Below, piece after piece: positions 35,665 through 42,492 of a stretch of DNA of 42,492 nucleotides (position 1 is the first letter of the stretch; every line of letters begins with the position of its first letter). The notes beneath the pieces were generated by a model. The model was not told the DNA's origin. It worked only from the letters and a program-made list of their open reading frames with translations, and did not search any database. Origin of the DNA: Clostridiales bacterium (GTDB taxonomy: Bacteria; Bacillota; Clostridia; Lachnospirales; Lachnospiraceae); contig JAATFT010000047.1 in NCBI GenBank assembly GCA_015655075.1, positions 1 through 42,492 of the forward strand, read 5' to 3'. A program made the position numbers and the translations under genes.

Positions 35665-35852
35665 AGTACTACACCTCCATAGGTTAAATATTGCATCATC
35701 GTGTTATTTTATGGCAGAACAAAGAGTTTTGCTTATGAGACTCCCGCGTCTGGGGCGTCGCTCTGCGGATTTTATTTGCGTTGCGTCTCCAGTGCACATT
35801 CTGCCTGAAAGGCTTTTTATCCGATAGAAAACTCACGGAATTTTCTGTCAAA

Positions 35853-35882
35853 TAAAAAAAAATGGATAGCAAAGACTATCCA
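35853..35882 (-). terminator. Leader terminator of the infC operon
   Basis: On the minus strand TGGATAG-tctttg-CTATCCA is followed by eight or nine T. It lies 190 bases before the infC start and inside the leader, so it should act as the attenuator controlled by L20. Confidence 0.8.
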
Positions 35883-36066
35883 CATTCCAATTCGTTAAAT
35901 TCCCCGTTGAACTTAATTCCAACAAGTACTGCACAGTACAGCCATGAAGCTGTTCCGTTCCCGAAAATATAAACCTGAGTCACATAACAGTGCTAAGGTG
36001 AGAGTGGATACTCTGCTTTGTTGTTGTCGTTGAATCACCAAAAGAAATTATTAATGATTCACAAGC
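35883..36066 (-). promoter_or_regulatory. Probable L20 leader of infC-rpmI-rplT
   Basis: The transcript region between the promoter and the leader terminator has several pairing segments (for example ACTGTGCAGT near 35927-35938 and AGAGTATCCACTCT near 36001-36014). Position, terminator and downstream genes match the Firmicute L20 leader, in which L20 binding favours termination. I did not fit the covariance model. Confidence 0.6.
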
Positions 36067-36072
36067 TATATT

Positions 36073-36101
36073 ACTATAACATATGGTAAAACAAATGTCA
36101 A
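36073..36101 (-). promoter_or_regulatory. Promoter of the infC operon
   Basis: On the minus strand TTGACA (36096-36101) and TATAGT (36073-36078) are 17 bases apart, near-consensus sigma-A. Start is expected near 36066. Confidence 0.8.
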
Positions 36102-36117
36102 GAATAATTTGCGAATG

Positions 36118-36150
36118 TCGATAAACGATCTCGATAAACGAATGTCGATA
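36118..36150. repeat. Short tandem TCGATAAACGA repeat
   Basis: TCGATAAACGA occurs at 36118-36128 and 36131-36141, with a partial third unit (TCGATA) at 36145. It lies just upstream of the infC promoter and after prfC. Function unknown. Confidence 0.5.
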
Positions 36151-36184
36151 AGCCGGATAAGCAAGAGGACGAGCCTCCCTCTTA

Positions 36185-37774
36185 TTACTCCTTTCCGAAT
36201 TCCGAGAGTCTAAGCTCCTTATTTCGGTCCAGAACCGTCTGGATACTCCAGCTGTGAATAAAAAGCAATAAAGGATTTCCTTTTAAATCCTTAACCTTCT
36301 TGGTATCCGAAGTAACGTTTAACTTGCTTACATCCAAATCCTTATTTTCAATCCAGCGGATATATTCGTAAGCTAATGGTTCCATACGGATTTCAACACC
36401 ATACTCCGACTCCAGCCTGAATTTCAGTACGTCAAACTGCAGGACGCCTACCACCCCCACAATAATTTCCTCCATACCCGTATTGAATTCCTGGAATATC
36501 TGAATGGCACCTTCCTGGGCAATCTGGGTTACCCCTTTTAAAAACTGCTTTCTCTTCATGGTATCCACCTGTCTTACCTTGGCAAAATGCTCCGGAGAAA
36601 AGGTGGGGATACCTTCGTAGGCAAACTTTTTATCGGGCATACAAAGCGTATCGCCGATTGAAAAAATCCCCGGATCAAAGACGCCGATAATATCCCCGGC
36701 ATATGCTTCCAGGGCGATTTTTCTTTCCTGGGCCATTAATTGCTGTGGCTGGGAAAGCCTTATCTTTTTCCCGCCCTGTATATGATTTACTTCCATGCCC
36801 GCTTCGAACTTACCGGAACAGATTCGCATAAACGCAATCCGATCCCTGTGAGCTTTGTTCATATTTGCCTGTATCTTGAATACGAAGGCGGAAAAACCGT
36901 CTTTTACGGGGTCAACAAACCCTTCCGTAGACTTCCTTGGCATAGGAGCGGTCGTCATGGCTAAGAAATGTTTCAGAAAGGTTTCCACACCAAAGTTAGT
37001 TAAGGCGGAACCAAAGTAAACCGGTGTTAACTTTCCTGCCCTTACTGCCTGTAAATCAAATTCACTGCCGGCACCGTCCAAAAGCTCGATTTCCTCGGAT
37101 AAAATATTATGATTTATCCTGCCGATTAAGGAATCCAGGCTCTCATCCCCCAATTCGACTTCCATGGTATCCACTTCCTTCTGCCCGTTATTTGCGGCAA
37201 AAAATCGTGTGATATGCTTCGTCCCCCTGTCGTAAACCCCTTTAAAGTTTTTACCGGAACCGATGGGCCAGTTAACAGGACAGGTACGGATACCAAGTAC
37301 GGTTTCTATATTGTCTAAAAGTTCAAAAGTGTCTTTTGCTTCCCGGTCCATCTTATTAATAAATGTAAAAATGGGAATGTTACGCATGACACATACTTTA
37401 AATAATTTTATGGTCTGGTTTTCAACCCCTTTGGAAGCATCAATTACCATGACCGCAGAATCCGCCGCCATTAAAGTCCGGTAAGTATCTTCGGAAAAGT
37501 CCTGATGTCCCGGTGTATCCAGGATATTTATACAGTAATCCCCATAATTAAACTGCATCACAGAAGAGGTAACCGAAATACCGCGCTGTTTCTCAATCTC
37601 CATCCAGTCCGAAACCGCATGCCGCGCTGTTTTTTTACCTTTCACCGAACCAGCAAGATTGATAGCCCCTCCGTATAAAAGCAGCTTTTCCGTCAGGGTT
37701 GTTTTACCCGCATCGGGATGGGATATAATTGCAAATGTTCGTCTTTTATTAATTTCTTTCGTATAATCAGCCAA
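36185..37774 (-). CDS. prfC: Peptide chain release factor 3
   Basis: A 529-residue translational GTPase that removes RF1/RF2 from the ribosome after termination. G1 is SHPDAGKTTLTEKLL, G2 is QRGISVTSSVM, G3 is DTPGHQDF and G4 is NKMD. Absence of EF-G domains IV-V and the ending TVLDRNKELRLSEFG agree with RF3. The start is TTG 37774, because the GGAGG lies 6 bases before it; the in-frame ATG 37792 would place the GGAGG inside the coding region. A TTG start suggests modest translation. Confidence 0.95.
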   Translation of the reverse strand: MADYTKEINKRRTFAIISHPDAGKTTLTEKLLLYGGAINLAGSVKGKKTARHAVSDWMEIEKQRGISVTSSVMQFNYGDYCINILDTPGHQDFSEDTYRTLMAADSAVMVIDASKGVENQTIKLFKVCVMRNIPIFTFINKMDREAKDTFELLDNIETVLGIRTCPVNWPIGSGKNFKGVYDRGTKHITRFFAANNGQKEVDTMEVELGDESLDSLIGRINHNILSEEIELLDGAGSEFDLQAVRAGKLTPVYFGSALTNFGVETFLKHFLAMTTAPMPRKSTEGFVDPVKDGFSAFVFKIQANMNKAHRDRIAFMRICSGKFEAGMEVNHIQGGKKIRLSQPQQLMAQERKIALEAYAGDIIGVFDPGIFSIGDTLCMPDKKFAYEGIPTFSPEHFAKVRQVDTMKRKQFLKGVTQIAQEGAIQIFQEFNTGMEEIIVGVVGVLQFDVLKFRLESEYGVEIRMEPLAYEYIRWIENKDLDVSKLNVTSDTKKVKDLKGNPLLLFIHSWSIQTVLDRNKELRLSEFGKE

Positions 37775-38030
37775 AATAATTCCTCCAAGCATATATAAAA
37801 AATATTCTTTTAAGTGAAACCGGAAGATCAGTTCGTCATATTCTTTTTATATCTTTGTGAGAACCTCCTCCCGGAATTTATTACCGGTATATACGCTTAT
37901 TCCCAAACTGGTATAAAATACTGCATACCTGTAATTATTATTTATATTGTTATCTATAATTAACACATCAAGTATTATTAAATGGGCATATTCACAAGCT
38001 CCCTCTCGGATATATTTTCAAAACTACTCC

Positions 38031-38060
38031 ATAATATAATAAATTTCCGGCTATTGTCAA
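38031..38060 (-). promoter_or_regulatory. Candidate promoter for prfC
   Basis: On the minus strand TTGACA (38055-38060) and TATTAT (38031-38036) lie 18 bases apart. The resulting leader would be about 250 bases; no other gene or clear RNA structure is seen in 37793-38156. Confidence 0.5.
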
Positions 38061-38156
38061 GGCATTTTTATATTCCTCTCTGGGCAAAAGTTAGATAAAA
38101 TCACCTGAAATTATAGATAATTTAGTGATATGAAGTACCCTGAAGAATAACCGCCC

Positions 38157-39434
38157 TTATTTCACGATTACCGACACCCCATCCGGTATTACCGTTATCT
38201 TTGCATCCTGTCCAACCCTTTTTCCTGCCAGTTCCAAAGCCTGTTCAAGACTGTCTGCCTGTTTCATGTGCATATTTGTGATCAGTCCCGGATCACATTT
38301 GTCAGTAACCATGATAACCTCGCATTTTAGTAAAATTCGCGCAAGTATTTGAGCCTCCCATTGATCTGCTATGGTTTCATACTGTTCTATCCGGGCAATC
38401 TTACGGACAACCTCAGACGGGGATTTTGCATCAGAAAACCATCTGTAAAACTCTTCGCCCCCATGCCCGTCGTTGCATGCGGCAACCATAATGATCACTC
38501 CGTCCTTTTTAACGCAGGCTTCTGCTGCCGTCATCCCCTTAACAGCCTGATATATGTTCTGGTCCAGCGGATATCCCCCATTCGAAGTAATTACAATATC
38601 TGCGGCATTAGCCGCTTTTACACCTGCAAGTTTTTTTACAAAATCACACCCTGCCGCATGTGCCTTTACGGAATCCCCCGCGAAGGCATTGATGATATTC
38701 TTTTCCCCATTAATCACAACATTCAGTATGAATTGCAGCTTTGCTGCTTTTGCTGCATACATCATATCCTCATTGATGGGATTGTTTTCAAGATTACCTG
38801 TACGTGCATAACTGCTGGCAATAAATTTAGAACAATGATTTGCAAGGACTGTTTTTTCAGAAGCAATTCCCGGAAGAATACTCTTCCTTCCTCCGGAAAA
38901 ACCCGCAAAAAAGTGAGGCTCGATAAAGCCTTCCGAAATAACAGCATCAGCCCAGTCAACCAGGGAATTTACCCATAGCTCACCACCGGAAGGAAGAATG
39001 CCTTTATATACCATATTGCTGCTGTCACGGCTGTCATGATTGATGATTTCTTCTGTTTCCATAAGCTTTCTGCCAAACTTCATCAGCATTTCTTCATGGG
39101 TAGTCAGCCTGTGAAAACCTGTTGCAATAAGTATCTTCACCTTAATTGCCGCATTCTTTCTCCTGATTTCCTTCAATATTACCGGCAGTGTGATTTTACT
39201 GGGTACCGGCCTCGTATGATCACTTGTGATAAGCAGAAGATTCTTTGCATTGACTGCAATATCGCAAAGGTGCCCGGAAAGTATGGGCTCATCCAAAGCT
39301 CTTCTTACTATCTCCTCCTGCCTTTCATGGACTTGATATTCATGCGTTTTTGAAACAAGTACATCATTTAAAAATTCCTCTTCCAAATTCAGTTCCAGAT
39401 AGCTTGTTGAATATGGTATTTTCAATGTCTTCAT
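38157..39434 (-). CDS. LarA-family nickel-pincer racemase/epimerase
   Basis: A 425-residue DUF2088 protein. The N-terminal SDHTRPVPSK motif, ATGFHRLTTHEE, and the pincer-cofactor region GFIEPHFFAGFSGGRKSILP followed by NHC reproduce the spacing His174-Lys184-His200 of Lactobacillus LarA, where Lys184 carries the nickel pincer nucleotide. It should interconvert 2-hydroxy acids. LarA homologues differ in substrate, so lactate is not assured. The cofactor genes larB, larC and larE are not in the window. AGGGAA lies 6-9 bases before the ATG, and a MITE ends only 22 bases upstream of the start. Confidence 0.9.
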   Translation of the reverse strand: MKTLKIPYSTSYLELNLEEEFLNDVLVSKTHEYQVHERQEEIVRRALDEPILSGHLCDIAVNAKNLLLITSDHTRPVPSKITLPVILKEIRRKNAAIKVKILIATGFHRLTTHEEMLMKFGRKLMETEEIINHDSRDSSNMVYKGILPSGGELWVNSLVDWADAVISEGFIEPHFFAGFSGGRKSILPGIASEKTVLANHCSKFIASSYARTGNLENNPINEDMMYAAKAAKLQFILNVVINGEKNIINAFAGDSVKAHAAGCDFVKKLAGVKAANAADIVITSNGGYPLDQNIYQAVKGMTAAEACVKKDGVIIMVAACNDGHGGEEFYRWFSDAKSPSEVVRKIARIEQYETIADQWEAQILARILLKCEVIMVTDKCDPGLITNMHMKQADSLEQALELAGKRVGQDAKITVIPDGVSVIVK

Positions 39435-39456
39435 TTCTTAATTCCCTCCATTCCTT

Positions 39457-39618
39457 GAGTGTATTTGAAAAATGCCTGTGCCGGGTTAGGTGTTCCACCT
39501 TGTGGGAGGTAAGGAGCGATTTGAGGAGCGTAGTGGGGGCTACGTTTCCAAAATTGTGACGCAGCATACCGCAAAAATGGGACGGTCAAAACGGTACAAT
39601 GATTTTTCAAACACGTTC
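39457..39618. mobile_element. TA-flanked MITE (copy 2, inverted)
   Basis: A 162-base relative of the element at 25794, in opposite orientation. Ends are GAGTGTATTTGAAAAA and TTTTTCAAACACGTTC, the right side followed by TA. The inside matches copy 1 over most of its length (GCGGTATGCTGCGTC, AAATCGCTCCTT, CTCCCACAAGGTGGA on the minus strand). It sits directly upstream of the larA-like ribosome binding site. The rest of 39619-39727 has no gene. Confidence 0.8.
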
Positions 39619-39727
39619 TAGAATATGTTTTACTGCATAAAACTCATCATTCTTTGAAATAGGATAATAATTAATCCATTTCTGTCAGCAACTTCTTCAT
39701 TCCAAATCATCCAAATATTCTTTGACT

Positions 39728-39771
39728 AAAAAGCCGGTTCCTGCCTATCACATAGCATCGAACCGGTCTTT
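39728..39771 (-). terminator. Terminator after thrS
   Basis: On the minus strand GACCGGTTCG pairs with GAACCGGC across a 20-base loop and is followed by TTTTTA. It begins 14 bases after the thrS stop. Confidence 0.75.
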
Positions 39772-39784
39772 TATAACTTATTAA

Positions 39785-41737
39785 TTATTGTTCTGCTTCC
39801 ACTTTTTTGATTTCTTTTGCCCTGATTTCCTTACAGATATCATTAATAAAGGTATCCAGCGGTTTCTGTCCTTCGTCTCCGAGATAACGGCTTCTGACGG
39901 AAACCAGGCCTTCTTCTTCCTCTTTCTGGCCTACGACCAGCATGTAAGGAATACGGTCAAGCCTTCCTTCACGGATTTTATATCCGATTTTTTCCGCACG
40001 CTCATCCACACTGCACCAAATTCCATTGTTTTTTAATTCCGTTTCCACTTTTTTCGCATAATCATGGTACTTTTCAGAAATAGGAAGGACTCTTACCTGT
40101 TCCGGACATAACCAGGTGGGAAACTGCCCGGCATATTTTTCTATTAACCATGCAAGGGTTCTTTCATAGCAGCCTAAACTGGTTCTGTGAATAATATAGG
40201 GTCGTACCTTTTCGCCGTTCTGATCGATATAATACATATCAAATTGTTCCGCTATAATAGCATCCCATTGAATGGTAATCATGGTATCTTCTTTTCCATA
40301 GACATTCTTAGCCTGGATATCTACTTTAGGTCCGTAAAAGGCAGCTTCTCCTTCCTCTTCCGTAAAAGGAATACCCAGTTCTATAAGCACCTTCCGGATT
40401 CTTCCCTGGGTTTCCTCCCAGATTTCCTCCGTACCGATATATTTTTCCTTATTATTTGGGTCCCATTTTGACAGACGGTAGGACACATCCGCTTCCAAAC
40501 CTAAGGTTTTCAGACAATATCTTGCCAAATCAAGACAGCCCTTGAATTCCTCATCCATCTGATCCGGTCTTACAATCAGATGTCCTTCCGAAATGGTAAA
40601 CTGGCGTACCCGTGTCAAACCGTGCATTTCGCCGGAATCTTCATTTCTAAAAAGAGTTGAGGTTTCCCCGTAACGCAGAGGCAGATCCCTGTATGATTTC
40701 TGGCTTGCCTTGTATACATAGTACTGGAACGGGCATGTCATAGGACGGAGGGCATACACTTCCTTATCCTTCTTTTCGTCCCCCAGTATAAACATACCTT
40801 CCTTATAATGATCCCAATGTCCCGAGATTTTATATAAATCGCTCTTTGCCATCAGGGGGGTTTTCGTTCTGATATAACCCCTTTTTTCTTCCTCATCCTC
40901 AATCCATCTCTGAAGAGTCTGGATGATTTTTGTTCCGTTGGGCATAAGCAGCGGAAGTCCCTGTCCAATAACGTCCACGGTAGTAAACAGTTCCATTTCC
41001 CTGCCTAATTTATTATGGTCACGTTTTTTGATATCTTCCAGGTGCGCCAGGTATTCTTCCAAATCCGCGTTCTTGGTAAAAGCCGTTCCATAAACCCTGG
41101 TCAACATCTTATTCTTCTCACTGCCTCTCCAATAAGCGCCGGAGGAGGAAATTAATTTAATCGCTTTGATTCCCTTGGTACTCATTAAGTGAGGACCGGC
41201 GCAAAGGTCCACAAATTCACCCTGTCTGTAAAAAGATAGGACGGCGTCTTCCGGTAATTCCTTAATTAATTCTACTTTATAGGGTTCCTGTTTTTCTTCC
41301 ATCAGCTTTATGGCTTCTTCCCTTGGAAGGGTAAATCTTACAAGTTCCGCCCCTTCTTTAATGATTTTTTTCATTTCTTTCTCTAATTCGTCCAAAGCTG
41401 CCCTGTCAAAAGGCTCCGCTTCAAAATCATAATAAAAACCGGTGTCAATGGAAGGCCCAATGGTAAGTTTTGCATTTGGATACAGACGTTTTACCGCCTC
41501 CGCCAGAACATGGGCGGCCGTATGTCTGTAAGCCGCCTTGCCCGCCTCGTCATGAAAGGTCAATATATTTAATTCACAATCTTTAGAAATTACAGTACGC
41601 AAATCCACCACTTTCCCGTTTATTTCACCGGCGCATGCCATTCTGGCAAGGCCTTCGCTTAAGTCCCCGGCAATATCAATTACGGACATGGAGTTATCAT
41701 ACTGTTTAACAGAGCCGTCTTTTAATGTAATCTTCAT
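39785..41737 (-). CDS. thrS: Threonyl-tRNA synthetase
   Basis: A 650-residue class II synthetase with the standard order: TGS domain (1-60), editing domain with HTAAHVLAEAVKRLYP (72-87) and DLCAGPH, catalytic core with TPLMAKSDLYKISGHWDHY, RPMTCPFQYYVYK (zinc-ligand Cys), RQFTISEGHLI and IIHRTSLGCYERTLAWLIE, then the anticodon domain. GGAGAG is 8 bases before the ATG. Expression is under the upstream T-box. Confidence 0.98.
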   Translation of the reverse strand: MKITLKDGSVKQYDNSMSVIDIAGDLSEGLARMACAGEINGKVVDLRTVISKDCELNILTFHDEAGKAAYRHTAAHVLAEAVKRLYPNAKLTIGPSIDTGFYYDFEAEPFDRAALDELEKEMKKIIKEGAELVRFTLPREEAIKLMEEKQEPYKVELIKELPEDAVLSFYRQGEFVDLCAGPHLMSTKGIKAIKLISSSGAYWRGSEKNKMLTRVYGTAFTKNADLEEYLAHLEDIKKRDHNKLGREMELFTTVDVIGQGLPLLMPNGTKIIQTLQRWIEDEEEKRGYIRTKTPLMAKSDLYKISGHWDHYKEGMFILGDEKKDKEVYALRPMTCPFQYYVYKASQKSYRDLPLRYGETSTLFRNEDSGEMHGLTRVRQFTISEGHLIVRPDQMDEEFKGCLDLARYCLKTLGLEADVSYRLSKWDPNNKEKYIGTEEIWEETQGRIRKVLIELGIPFTEEEGEAAFYGPKVDIQAKNVYGKEDTMITIQWDAIIAEQFDMYYIDQNGEKVRPYIIHRTSLGCYERTLAWLIEKYAGQFPTWLCPEQVRVLPISEKYHDYAKKVETELKNNGIWCSVDERAEKIGYKIREGRLDRIPYMLVVGQKEEEEGLVSVRSRYLGDEGQKPLDTFINDICKEIRAKEIKKVEAEQ

Positions 41738-41924
41738 TTTATTCTCTCCTTTGAAAAATTTAGTTTAAACTATCTCCGTGGCAAAATCTCTCCTGCCGTC
41801 TATGCATCCCGCCTGGAAAATGTTTTATTTACTTTGAAACCTCAACTCCCGGTTTCCTTCCTTGTGGCCTCGGCAAGAGCGGACATGGCTGTTTTACAGG
41901 AAGCCGCCGGTTTTTTCAGAAAAC

Positions 41925-42224
41925 CGAAAAAAACCCGCCCCTTCCGGCCTGCCCCACTGGCAGCATCGAAAGGGACGGGTTTATATTCCGCGGTTCCACC
42001 CTTGTTGGAATTTAATAAAATTAATTAACAAAATTGAATAATAAACTGTAAATCCATTAAATTCCCATCTTCATTGGATTATAACGTAATCAACGAACCG
42101 GATTGGGGTCACTCAGAGATAGTCTTCGGATGCCGTCCAATGAGATATTCACAGCACATCATATCTCTCTCTGCAATTTCCGGCATCTTACTCATCTCGT
42201 CAACGAATTAGCATATGTTTGATG
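41925..42224 (-). promoter_or_regulatory. T-box riboswitch of thrS
   Basis: On the minus strand the hallmark AAGGGTGGAACCGCGG lies at 41988-42003. It is followed by a terminator with arms near 41932-41944 and 41969-41982 (AAACCCGTCCC / GGGGCGGGTTT) and a T run at 41925-41931. A stem I region starts near 42195 with AGATGAGTAAG. A GTGACCCC stretch near 42110 may hold an ACC threonine specifier, not proven. Uncharged tRNA-Thr would favour the antiterminator. Confidence 0.9.
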
Positions 42225-42230
42225 ATTTTT

Positions 42231-42258
42231 ATTATAGCATTGTAAAAATCTTTGTCAA
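42231..42258 (-). promoter_or_regulatory. Promoter of thrS
   Basis: On the minus strand TTGACA (42253-42258) and TATAAT (42231-42236) are both consensus with 16-base spacing. The start near 42224 opens the T-box leader. Confidence 0.85.
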
Positions 42259-42308
42259 GAGGGGTTTTTCGAATTGCAGCAGAAATCTAGTATATCAATA
42301 CCTTACAT

Positions 42309-42492
42309 CTAACCTGCCTCCCCGGAAATAGTGCCGTACAGCGGAGCATTATCAATATCCTCTGCCTTTTTAATGAATTTCAGCGGGGTTCCGGAAAGGC
42401 CCCCCTTCAGGGAAGGAAGAAACAATTCCGCAGACTTTGATATGGCTCCTCCCAGGAACAGGCATTCAACTTCATTATCTCTTATAATATCA
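42309..42492 (-). CDS. ROK-family kinase/glucokinase-like protein, C-terminal part
   Basis: The minus-strand frame enters from the right edge and ends at TAG 42309-42311 with 60 residues visible. It reads CLFLGGAISKSAELFLPSLK, then TPLKFIKKAEDIDNAPLYGT and ISGEAG. GGAI..S at a beta-strand end and the A.L...APLYGA-like closing helix are typical of ROK sugar kinases. The ATP and sugar sites lie outside the window, so substrate cannot be judged. Confidence 0.7.
   Translation of the reverse strand, partial: DIIRDNEVECLFLGGAISKSAELFLPSLKGGLSGTPLKFIKKAEDIDNAPLYGTISGEAG

Noticed and set aside
36140..36184. Terminator of prfC from AAGAGG/CCTCTT.
   Set aside because: Stem is only six pairs and no T tract follows on the minus strand.
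41834..42028. Plus-strand ORF over the thrS leader.
   Set aside because: It coincides with the T-box terminator and antiterminator; reading is a by-product of the GC-rich stem.

Overview
The window looks like a chromosomal segment of an anaerobic low-to-mid-GC Firmicute, most likely class Clostridia and close to Lachnospiraceae. Supporting signs are a paired GlgC/GlgD glycogen system, an infC-rpmI-rplT operon with an AUU-type infC start and a leader terminator, a T-box in front of thrS, YesM/YesN-type sugar regulation, a LarA family protein and purine-rich AGGAGG ribosome binding sites. The assignment is inferred from gene content, not from a marker comparison.

Layout. (1) 1-630: the start of a DUF6176-like gene and a tRNA-Leu(CAG), both on the minus strand. 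(2) 980-9489, plus strand: a nitrogenase-like locus. Its leader holds an intrinsic terminator and a Cys-containing mini-ORF. Then come component-1 D-like and K-like subunits, a NifX-type cofactor protein, an open-frame remnant of iron-sulfur L-serine dehydratase, a complete polar-amino-acid ABC importer (lipoprotein, two permeases, ATPase) and a NifH-like reductase. No nifB, nifE or nifN is present. (3) 9511-16472, minus strand: a TetR/ABC-exporter chimeric relic, then glgC-glgD-glgA-glgP, with related hairpin repeats on both sides of glgD-glgC. (4) 16560-22130: an accessory stretch with an HRDC relic, tRNA-Leu(AAG), an unrecognised 335-residue protein, an alpha/beta hydrolase, an orphan amino-acid binding lipoprotein and decayed DNA. 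(5) 22131-25457: a minus-strand fusion of an EndoQ-like PHP nuclease with a UvrD/Rep helicase. (6) 25952-33893: a YesN/YesM two-component pair divergent from a sugar ABC importer and a GH31 alpha-glycosidase. (7) 34232-42492, minus strand: rplT, rpmI, infC, prfC, a LarA homologue, thrS with its T-box, and the end of a ROK-family kinase.

The most interesting unit is the nitrogenase-like locus. The D-like subunit keeps the three P-cluster-type cysteines and the cysteine equivalent to NifD Cys275, but by my hand alignment it has glycine where NifD has the His442 cofactor ligand. With no nifENB in the window and an amino-acid type importer between DK and H, this argues against dinitrogen fixation. 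A reductase for an imported, perhaps sulfur-containing, small molecule fits better, analogous to methylthio-alkane reductases. The substrate is inference only. Other points of note are the EndoQ-helicase fusion, three families of small inverted-repeat elements placed at gene borders, and a tRNA-Leu with an A34 anticodon.
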